DNA of 11,734 bases from JANWHF01 sp036276235 (lineage in GTDB: Bacteria; Planctomycetota; Phycisphaerae; Tepidisphaerales; Tepidisphaeraceae). Numbering within the stretch: position 1 is the first letter of the stretch; every line of letters starts with the position of its first letter. Location: positions 1 to 11,734 of the forward strand of contig DATBDZ010000439.1 in the NCBI GenBank assembly GCA_036276235.1. The letters are read 5' to 3'. Positions 6,896-11,734 of this stretch are shown here, in pieces. Made by a program: the position numbers and the translations under genes. The notes under the pieces were generated by a model. It saw only the letters and a list, made by a program, of their open reading frames with translations. It made no database searches and was not told the DNA's origin.

Positions 6896-7978
6896 TTGGC
6901 CAGCTCGCGCTGGCGGTGGTCATCCGCGCTGACGAATGTTCTTCTCCTTGTCCTCCTCTTTACGACCCCTGTCGCGAGTTACGCGCAATCTGCGCCGGAA
7001 CTGAATCTCCTGGCCATGGGGGATTGGGGCGAGGCTAAGTCGGCGCAGTCCGCCGTTGCGCAGGCGATGACGAATTACGTTACCGCACAAACGCAGCCGA
7101 TCGACGCCATGCTTTTGGCGGGGGATAATTTTTATGTGCCGCTCTCAGGGGTTGAGGATGAGGCGTGGCAATCGCTCTTCGAGCAGATGTACGATCCGAA
7201 GAAGCTGAACTTCCCCTTCTACGTGTCGCTGGGAAATCACGATTACGACAACGCCAAATTCAAGATCGAGCTGGACTACGCGCGGCTGCATCCCAAATCG
7301 CGCTGGAAGTTTCCGGCGCGATGGTATCGGATCGATCTGCCGGCGAATAAGCCGCTCGCGATGATCCTCATGCTCGACAGCAATCAGCCGAACCTTTCGG
7401 CGGCCCAGTGGACCGAGCAGATCGTCTGGCTTGATCGCGAGCTAGCCAATCCGCGCAACGCGCCGTGGGTGATCTGCTGCGCGCATCATCCGCTGTTTAG
7501 CAATGGAGTTGCCGCTGACAATGGCATCCTCCAGCGCGACTGGGGAACGCTGTTTCAAAAGTATCACGTCGATTTCTACCTCTGCGGCCACGAGCACAAC
7601 CTCCAGCATCTGGAGATTCCAAATTGGGGACCCTCCTTCGTCCTCGCCGGCGGCGGCGGCGCGCATTCACACCCGATGCTGCGCAATAATCGCGGGCCCT
7701 TCTCGCGATCCGTGTACGGCTTCGCGCATTTCGAACTGACACCCGCGCTGGCGACCGTCCGCTACATCGGCGCCGACGGCAATCCGCTGCATATCTTCCA
7801 GCGCACCAAGGCGGGCCAGACGACGGTGCTGCTCAATACCAAATCGGATTCACCCGTCGATAAGCCGCTGGAGGCGATCATGGGCATCTACGGACGCCTG
7901 CGCCCGCAAACACAGCCGACCAGCCAACCCACCACGATGCCCACGACGCAGAAGTTCCCCGCCCCGATCGAGCCATAA
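6896..7978 (+). CDS. Exported metallophosphoesterase, tartrate-resistant/purple acid phosphatase type
   Basis: A binuclear metallophosphatase of the small purple acid phosphatase (TRAP/ACP5-like) kind. From TTG 6896 it has 360 residues with a clear signal peptide: Arg-rich start, hydrophobic stretch LTNVLLLVLLF, then a VASYA-like cleavage region, so it is secreted or periplasmic. Metal-ligand motifs appear in the family order: GDWG (42-45, Asp43), GDNFY (76-80, Asp77 and Tyr80), GNHD (113-116, Asn114), HHP (His197, His198) and GHEH (231-234, His232, His234). GDNFY gives the Tyr ligand typical of purple acid phosphatases. The C-terminus ends in a Thr/Pro/Gln-rich tail (TQPTSQPTTMPTTQ). The start is uncertain: an ATG at 6752 would add 48 residues, partly encoded by a repeat and without a convincing ribosome-binding site, whereas TTG 6896 has one. 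Phosphate scavenging is a likely role but is inferred. Confidence 0.9.
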   Translation: MASSRWRWSSALTNVLLLVLLFTTPVASYAQSAPELNLLAMGDWGEAKSAQSAVAQAMTNYVTAQTQPIDAMLLAGDNFYVPLSGVEDEAWQSLFEQMYDPKKLNFPFYVSLGNHDYDNAKFKIELDYARLHPKSRWKFPARWYRIDLPANKPLAMILMLDSNQPNLSAAQWTEQIVWLDRELANPRNAPWVICCAHHPLFSNGVAADNGILQRDWGTLFQKYHVDFYLCGHEHNLQHLEIPNWGPSFVLAGGGGAHSHPMLRNNRGPFSRSVYGFAHFELTPALATVRYIGADGNPLHIFQRTKAGQTTVLLNTKSDSPVDKPLEAIMGIYGRLRPQTQPTSQPTTMPTTQKFPAPIEP

Positions 7979-8004
7979 TGAGCCGTAACGAGCCGTAACG
8001 AGCG
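7971..8004. repeat. 10-bp tandem repeat at the phosphatase stop
   Basis: Three consecutive 10-bp units (AGCCATAATG, AGCCGTAACG, AGCCGTAACG) start at 7971 and are followed by AGCG. The first unit contains the TAA stop of the phosphatase (7976-7978). Because units are 10 bp, the TAA triplets fall at 7976, 7986 and 7996, one in each of the three frames, so the stretch acts as an all-frame stop. Confidence 0.7.
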
Positions 8005-8096
8005 GGATCAAAACAAATTAGAAACTTGGCGGATTGCGGCAGCGGCGGATATGCTGGCGAGCCGGTGGAAGGTTCGCGAACAGATCTGAACACGTC

Positions 8097-8102
8097 AAGG
8101 AG
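8097..8102 (+). promoter_or_regulatory. Ribosome-binding site AAGGAG
   Basis: AAGGAG lies 7 nt before the ATG at 8110. It settles the start of the lipoprotein gene against the longer frame opening at 8026. A weak promoter candidate, TTGGCG (8026-8031) with TATGCT (8050-8055, 18-bp spacing), lies upstream but is not convincing. Confidence 0.75.
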
Positions 8103-8109
8103 TCGATTC

Positions 8110-8547
8110 ATGCAAACGATGCGCTGGGTGATGGTGATCGCAGTGGGACTGGTATGCGGGTGCCAGCAGAAGCCGCCTCCTCCCGCGCCCGAGCCGGCAA
8201 CGACCCCGCAGATGGCCGCCGCCGTGCGTCAAAACATTCTCCAGCAGGATCCGATGGCCAAGGTTGGCGAAGTGAAGGAGGTCTATGCGGAGCGGAATCT
8301 TGCCGCTGTCGGCGATGTTGACGTGAAGGAGTTTGCGGTCGGCCAAGTGATCGTGTTCGTCAGCGGCAACCTCAGCCCCATCGCGAGCGGTCAGATCATT
8401 CAGATCGCCAACGACGCAGGACTTCTCGTGGTGAAATACAGTGTTACCAAGCGTGCGCCGGTGAAGGGCGATCTTGCCGCGAAAATGTCCGAACGCCCGC
8501 AGTTGCCGCCGGGTGCGCATGTTGAGCCGTCGCCGGATGCGAAGTGA
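8110..8547 (+). CDS. Small lipoprotein of unknown function
   Basis: A 145-residue predicted lipoprotein. The N-terminus has a charged start, a hydrophobic stretch (VMVIAVGLV) and a lipobox-like VCGC at its end (V-C-G-C, Cys being the lipid-modified residue), followed by a Pro-rich linker (QQKPPPPAPEPATTP). The rest (about 40-145) is a compact domain of mixed charge: KVGEVKEVYAERNLAAVGDV and a later strand-rich part with VIVFVSGNLSPIASGQIIQI, which looks like a small beta-rich domain. I do not recognise a family. AAGGAG 7 nt before ATG 8110 supports this start. It may be anchored to a membrane facing the periplasm. It is followed by a 219-bp repeat-rich gap before maf, so it is probably its own transcription unit. 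Confidence 0.8.
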   Translation: MQTMRWVMVIAVGLVCGCQQKPPPPAPEPATTPQMAAAVRQNILQQDPMAKVGEVKEVYAERNLAAVGDVDVKEFAVGQVIVFVSGNLSPIASGQIIQIANDAGLLVVKYSVTKRAPVKGDLAAKMSERPQLPPGAHVEPSPDAK

Positions 8548-8600
8548 GATAGGGAAACTAAGCGGCGGGATTGGTAGTAAGTCAGATTGAATTCATGTAT

Positions 8601-8688
8601 GGGTGCCACAGGTCGCGGTACTCCGAGACCTGTGCTGTGCGGCTCGTCGAAAGACACAGGTCTGCGAGTACGCCGACCTGTGGCACCC
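8601..8688. repeat. REP-like palindrome, type B (two facing hairpins)
   Basis: Arm 1 (8601-8634) and arm 2 (8655-8688) are near-perfect reverse complements, with a 20-nt spacer. Each arm contains a stem CACAGGTC / GACCTGTG (8607-8614 with 8627-8634; 8655-8662 with 8675-8682) around a 12-nt loop. The loop of arm 1 is GCGGTACTCCGA and of arm 2 TGCGAGTACGCC. The first shares GGTACTCCGA with the type A repeat at 6593-6602. It is intergenic, upstream of maf. Confidence 0.85.
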
Positions 8689-8735
8689 GAAACCGAACCA
8701 CTACCGCGGGATTTATCCCGCCGATTGCCTTTGTA

Positions 8736-8753
8736 GGGCGAGTGTACTCGCCC
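8736..8753. repeat. Short palindrome, type D, upstream of maf
   Basis: GGGCGAGTGTACTCGCCC is an almost perfect palindrome with GTAC at 8744-8747, lying 13 nt before the maf start. It falls in the presumed leader of the maf mRNA. It could be a repeat, an operator or a translation-affecting hairpin. Confidence 0.6.
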
Positions 8754-8766
8754 ACCACCAACGTCT

Positions 8767-9408
8767 ATGGCGTCCGATGCTGGTCAGCCACAACGCATTC
8801 GCCGGCTCGTGCTGGCCAGCGCCTCGCCGCGCCGGCGGGATCTGCTAACCCAGGCCGGATTCGTTTTTGAAATCATCCCGGCGGATATCGACGAAGAGGC
8901 TCATCCGCCCGGCATGTCCGCCGCCGAGCTTGCGCGATGGTTGGCGATTCAAAAGGCGAATGTGATTGCCGATCGTTATCCGGATGATGTTGTGCTGGGT
9001 GCGGACACGGTGGTGTCGCTGAATCACCAGATTTTGGGCAAACCCGCGGATGCGGACCATGCCTTCAATATGCTCAAATCGCTTTCGGGAACGACGCACC
9101 AGGTCATCACCGGGATTGCGATTATCAGCCGACAGGCCAAGATCGCGCAGAATGACATCGTGGTATCGTCCGTCCAGATGCGCGCGATGAGCGATCGGGA
9201 GATTGCCGATTATGTCGCCAGCGAAAAATGGATGGGCAAAGCGGGCGGGTACGGCATTCAAGATCGCGATCCGTTTGTCACGCGGATCGCCGGAGACCTG
9301 ACAAATATCGTAGGATTACCGATGGAACGAACGGCGCAGATGCTGGCGGAGGTCGGAATCCTGCCAGCAGGCGGCCGGCGCGGGCCGGTTGTGCCGATCT
9401 TCGATTGA
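8767..9408 (+). CDS. maf: Maf-family nucleotide pyrophosphatase (dTTP/UTP or m7GTP pyrophosphatase)
   Basis: Maf proteins hydrolyse non-canonical or canonical NTPs to NMP and pyrophosphate, limiting misincorporation; cytosolic. The 213-residue product opens with the family signature LASASPRRRDLL (16-27), followed by IDEEAHPPG (Glu43/Glu44), the conserved KA (Lys63) and GADTVVSLNHQILGKP with Asp80. The C-terminal GKAGGYGIQD and TNIVGLPM are also family motifs. The ATG at 8767 gives the standard start 15 residues before LASASPRR; I see no Shine-Dalgarno sequence. Which subfamily (YhdE- or YceF-like) cannot be decided by eye. It is the first gene of a tight operon: 10 bp to the membrane-protein gene. 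The name Maf refers to an older septum-inhibition phenotype. Confidence 0.92.
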   Translation: MASDAGQPQRIRRLVLASASPRRRDLLTQAGFVFEIIPADIDEEAHPPGMSAAELARWLAIQKANVIADRYPDDVVLGADTVVSLNHQILGKPADADHAFNMLKSLSGTTHQVITGIAIISRQAKIAQNDIVVSSVQMRAMSDREIADYVASEKWMGKAGGYGIQDRDPFVTRIAGDLTNIVGLPMERTAQMLAEVGILPAGGRRGPVVPIFD

Positions 9409-9418
9409 TCGAGAACTG

Positions 9419-9787
9419 ATGCTGTCCAGCGCCCATATCTTCGTCGCCGACTCGGCTTGCCTGCTGATCGCGGCATCCGGCTGGTACTATCTGTTTTATT
9501 CGCGCGCCGCGCAGAAGCTGAGCGGAGTGGAGGCCGACACCTCCAACCGCCGCCGGGTTCTCTTGCGGCGATGTAACGGCGTGGTCATGATGTTCCTGGC
9601 GATGTTGCTGTACTTCGCCAATCATATTGTGGAGTTGAAGGATCGTCCGATTGCCGCCACTGCCGTGCTCCTGGGGATCATCGGCATGCTGGGCATCAGC
9701 GTGGTGCTCGGCTGGGTGGATCTGCGGCTGACCATGGACCTTCGCAGTCGCCGGCGCGATGATCGCGATAAAAATGACAGGCAATAA
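9419..9787 (+). CDS. Small three-helix membrane protein
   Basis: A 122-residue protein with three predicted membrane helices, about 8-27 (FVADSACLLIAASGWYYLFY), 54-72 (GVVMMFLAMLLYFANHIV) and 82-106 (VLLGIIGMLGISVVLGWVDL), and a basic C-terminal tail rich in Arg and Asp (RSRRRDDRDKNDRQ). The helices are spaced by short basic loops and the tail is probably cytosolic. I do not recognise a family. ATG 9419 is chosen because it follows a GAG (5 nt spacing); an upstream GTG at 9389 would overlap maf by 20 bases. It sits 10 bp after maf and 2 bp before the DUF192 gene, so the three genes form an operon, and it may act in membrane or cell-envelope maintenance by association only. Confidence 0.75.
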   Translation: MLSSAHIFVADSACLLIAASGWYYLFYSRAAQKLSGVEADTSNRRRVLLRRCNGVVMMFLAMLLYFANHIVELKDRPIAATAVLLGIIGMLGISVVLGWVDLRLTMDLRSRRRDDRDKNDRQ

Positions 9788-9789
9788 GA

Positions 9790-10245
9790 ATGGCCCCCTT
9801 TAATCTACTTGTTACCGTCGTCATCCTGGCCTGGGCCGGCGGATGCCAGAATTCCCCGTCCGGCCTAGCGACGGTGAAGATGCAGATCGGCAAGAATACG
9901 TTCACGCTTGAAGTCGCCGACACCGAAGCCACGCGCGAGCACGGCCTCATGGAGCGCGATTCCATGCCGCAAGATCACGGCATGATCTTCGTCTTCGGCG
10001 AAGAGCGCGAGCTGGATTTCTGGATGAAGAACACCCGCTTCCCGCTGGACATTCTCTATGTGGACGCCGGCGGAAAAGTCGTTTCGATCAAGCAGATGAA
10101 GCCGTACGATCTGGGCACGACTCCCAGCGATTATCCGGCGAAGTACGCGATCGAGCTGAATCTCGGCGCCGCCGCCGATGCGCACGTGCATGTGGGGGAC
10201 AAGATATCAATCCCCGCCGGAAGCCGCGAGCCGAAAGAGAAATAG
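9790..10245 (+). CDS. DUF192 lipoprotein
   Basis: A 151-residue DUF192 protein. The N-terminus (MAPFNLLVTVVILAWAGGCQNSP) is a lipoprotein signal with a GGC-type lipobox, so the mature protein probably starts at Cys19 and is membrane-anchored. The domain shows TREHGLMERDSMPQDHGMIF, ELDFWMKNTRFPLDILYVD and the YAIELNLG segment, all standard DUF192 features. The family includes YtpR-unrelated small beta-barrel proteins of unclear function and is often attached to envelope or toxin-related loci; no catalytic role is established. It is 2 bp downstream of the membrane-protein gene (TAA 9785-9787, ATG 9790). The ribosome-binding site is weak (AGG about 8 nt upstream), so coupled translation with the preceding gene is likely. 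Confidence 0.9.
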   Translation: MAPFNLLVTVVILAWAGGCQNSPSGLATVKMQIGKNTFTLEVADTEATREHGLMERDSMPQDHGMIFVFGEERELDFWMKNTRFPLDILYVDAGGKVVSIKQMKPYDLGTTPSDYPAKYAIELNLGAAADAHVHVGDKISIPAGSREPKEK

Positions 10246-10256
10246 TTCCGCGCTTT

Positions 10257-10300
10257 CTCCCTCTCCCCTGTACTCAGGGGAGAGGGTTGGGGTGAGGGGA
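10257..10300. repeat. REP-like palindrome, type C (copy C2)
   Basis: CCCTCTCCCCTG (10259-10270), a 4-nt loop TACT, then CAGGGGAGAGGG (10275-10286), followed by TTGGGGTGAGGGG to 10300. This copy is the inverse orientation of C1 and C3: its GTGAGGGG tail is on the right, theirs on the left. It lies just after the DUF192 stop and could be part of a transcript 3' end. Confidence 0.85.
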
Positions 10301-10343
10301 CGAACGCGTCTCTTTGCGAACGGCGCCATATCGCAGCACGCTG

Positions 10344-10385
10344 TCCCCTCACCCTGCCCTCTCCCCTGAGTACAGGGGAGAGGGT
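10344..10385. repeat. REP-like palindrome, type C (copy C3)
   Basis: CCCTCTCCCCTG (10357-10368), loop AGTA, CAGGGGAGAGGG (10373-10384), preceded by CCCCTCACCCTG from 10345. It is inverted relative to C2, and C2 and C3 form a large inverted pair with a 43-nt spacer (10301-10343). Confidence 0.85.
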
Positions 10386-10413
10386 TGTGCGCGCGACGGT
10401 GTTCCGAAAATGC

Positions 10414-10467
10414 GGCGGGCAGTGCCCGCCCTACGTGCAAATCCACTCGTAACGCGGGCATGGCCCG
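10414..10467. repeat. Two small GC palindromes after the type C pair
   Basis: GGCGGGCAGTGCCCGCC (10414-10430) and CGGGCATGGCCCG (10455-10467) are short palindromes with similar GCGGGCA/GCCCG cores. The rest of 10431-10677 shows no gene that I trust; reading frames there are shadows and overlap the repeats. Confidence 0.5.
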
Positions 10468-10677
10468 TCGATCCACCGTCCGAAAAATTCTTCAGTTTCA
10501 TCGCAGATATCGCATTCCCGCGCATGGCGCGTGTGCCGTCCCTCCGCAATAGTCCGCTAATCCCGGCTTTCTCAATTGTTCCGTAAAGATGGCCCATGAT
10601 CGATCCGACGTTGGTAACGGAAGAAGCGTTCGGAGGGCCGTGTGGCCGGTAAATCGGCCCGCGGCAGGCCTGATTGT

Positions 10678-10687
10678 GGAGAGGGAG
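10678..10687 (+). promoter_or_regulatory. Ribosome-binding site for the PP2C gene
   Basis: GGAGAGGGAG is a strong purine-rich Shine-Dalgarno region; its first GGAG (10678-10681) is 8 nt before the ATG at 10690. It selects this start over a GTG at 10642. Confidence 0.7.
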
Positions 10688-10689
10688 AG

Positions 10690-11667
10690 ATGGCACGAAC
10701 AATTGAAGCAGTCCGTCTGAGTGTGGATGAAGCATTAGCAAACATGCCGCCGAGTGTGGCCGCGATAAGTGCTGATTCATTGGAGCACGTCGCCGCCGAG
10801 TTGAGCCGTCAGCCGGAAGTGATCATTCAGAAATTGGAAGAAGTGCAGGTGGAGATGGATGGCCTGCGCGATGAGGTCAACCTGCTTCGACGCAGGGATG
10901 AGACGCTCAACTTCTACATGCATCGGCTGGACGAAGAGCTGCGCCTTGCGGCGCGGCTGCAGCAGGATTTTCTGCCCAAAGTGCTGCCGACATTGGGAAC
11001 CGCGCGCTTTCATACACTCTTCCGCCCCGCCGGCTATGTGAGCGGCGATTTATATGATGTGATGCGGCTGGATGAGCGTCACGTCGGCTTTTACATCGCC
11101 GACGCTGTGGGGCATGGAATGCCCGCCGCCTTGCTCACCATGTTCATCAAGCATGCGCTGGTCACCAAGGAAATCCTCAACGGCGGGTATCGATTGCTGA
11201 AGCCGTCCGAGGCGTTGTCTCGTCTGAACGAAGCGATCCTCGAGCAGAATCTTTCTCAGGCGACATTCGCGACCGCGATCTACGGCATGATCGATGTGCA
11301 GACCAATGAGGTCATGTTGTCAGGCGCCGGCCATCCCGTCCCTCTCATTCTTCGCGCCAACGGCGAGATCGAGCCGGTATCCGCGGAGGGAAGTCTGCTC
11401 GGTATTTTTCCCGGCGAAACATTCACCGATCGCGGCGTTCAACTCGAGCGCGGCGACAAGCTCGTGCTCTACACCGATGGCATCGAAGTGTCATTCGGAT
11501 CAGGCGAACACGAGTCTGAAATGGACCAATGGCGCACCGAGCTGTCGCTGCGGCGTTCCATGTCCGGCGAGCAACTGGTGGCGGAATTCGGACAGAGCCT
11601 CGATGGCGCCAACGGTAGCCTCGAGCCGCGCGATGACCTGACGATGGTCGTTCTTGAAATCCAATAG
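10690..11667 (+). CDS. SpoIIE/RsbU-type PP2C serine phosphatase with N-terminal coiled coil
   Basis: A 325-residue protein (ATG 10690; a GTG at 10642 would add 16 residues and lacks a good ribosome-binding site). Residues about 35-85 form a predicted coiled coil (IIQKLEEVQVEMDGLRDEVN and ELRLAARLQQD). The phosphatase domain follows: LQQDFLPKVLP, then GDLYD (Asp120), IADAVGHGMPAALL (Asp138), GAGHPVPLIL, GDKLVLYTDGIE (Asp263) and PRDDLTMVVLE (Asp315, Asp316), the usual Asp-based metal-binding motifs of SpoIIE/RsbU-like PP2C enzymes. These usually dephosphorylate anti-sigma-factor antagonists in partner-switching pathways. No antagonist, anti-sigma kinase or receiver domain is next to it. The coiled coil may be a dimerisation or signal-input segment. 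Soluble and cytosolic by appearance. Confidence 0.9.
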   Translation: MARTIEAVRLSVDEALANMPPSVAAISADSLEHVAAELSRQPEVIIQKLEEVQVEMDGLRDEVNLLRRRDETLNFYMHRLDEELRLAARLQQDFLPKVLPTLGTARFHTLFRPAGYVSGDLYDVMRLDERHVGFYIADAVGHGMPAALLTMFIKHALVTKEILNGGYRLLKPSEALSRLNEAILEQNLSQATFATAIYGMIDVQTNEVMLSGAGHPVPLILRANGEIEPVSAEGSLLGIFPGETFTDRGVQLERGDKLVLYTDGIEVSFGSGEHESEMDQWRTELSLRRSMSGEQLVAEFGQSLDGANGSLEPRDDLTMVVLEIQ

Positions 11668-11703
11668 ACTGTGATGGTTTTTGAGCCAGTCCCGCGGAGA
11701 ATT

Positions 11704-11734
11704 GTCATGCTGAGGTACTCCGAAGCATCTGGCC
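11704..11734. repeat. REP-like palindrome, type A (partial copy at window end)
   Basis: Bases 11704-11733 repeat the 30-nt left arm of the type A element at 6583-6612 exactly, including the GAGGTACTCCGA loop. The right arm, if present, lies beyond the window. It sits 36 bp after the PP2C stop; the remainder of 11668-11703 shows no gene. Confidence 0.85.

Noticed and set aside
10349..10780. A 143-codon minus-strand frame overlapping the repeats and the PP2C start
   Set aside because: It is composed largely of translated repeat sequence and shows no domain.
1..11734. CRISPR array, prophage, integrase or insertion sequence
   Set aside because: No regularly spaced direct repeats of CRISPR type and no transposase, integrase or phage gene could be recognised.

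Overview
The window reads as part of a fairly GC-rich bacterial chromosome, probably from Planctomycetota (perhaps Phycisphaerae). This is an inference from gene style and composition: lipoproteins with short Pro/Thr-rich stretches, a secreted purple-acid-phosphatase-like enzyme, an RsbU-like phosphatase and many short palindromic intergenic repeats. No ribosomal RNA or other firm taxonomic marker is present. There is no prophage, CRISPR array, rRNA or tRNA gene that I can recognise.

Layout: (1) 212-634 minus is queF (queuosine pathway). It diverges across 53 bp from (2) dnaE at 688-4548 plus, the replicative DNA polymerase III alpha subunit with an intact-looking PHP domain. dnaE carries a ~115 bp palindromic, low-complexity segment (1577-1691) read in frame as a Ser/Pro-rich linker. 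(3) 4564-5228 minus is a two-gene DUF433/DUF5615 toxin-antitoxin-like module convergent to dnaE. (4) 5368-6018 minus is an isolated cytochrome-oxidase subunit III family membrane protein. (5) 6073-6441 plus is an unrecognised small protein. (6) 6896-7978 plus is an exported metallophosphatase whose ribosome-binding site and start lie at the edge of a palindromic repeat. (7) 8110-8547 plus is a small lipoprotein. (8) 8767-10245 plus is a tight three-gene operon: maf-type nucleotide pyrophosphatase, a three-helix membrane protein and a DUF192 lipoprotein. (9) 10690-11667 plus is a SpoIIE/RsbU-type PP2C phosphatase with an N-terminal coiled coil.

Most genes are housekeeping or accessory singletons and do not form one pathway. 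The most unusual layer is the repeats. At least four kinds of palindrome sit between genes (6583-6658, 6853-6893, 8601-8688, 8736-8753, 10257-10385, 10414-10467, and 11704 to the window end). Two with unrelated stems, at 6583 and 8601, share the same 10-nt loop core GGTACTCCGA inside a 12-nt loop, and both are built as two hairpins facing each other. All four kinds have GTAC at or near the centre. I read this as a REP/BIME-like family in which stems vary around a conserved core. No REP-associated transposase gene is seen in the window.

Several genes (queF, dnaE, the 6073 gene) lack a clear Shine-Dalgarno sequence and have a -10-like hexamer 6-9 nt before the start codon, which suggests leaderless mRNAs. 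The genes at 8110 and 10690 have good Shine-Dalgarno sequences.
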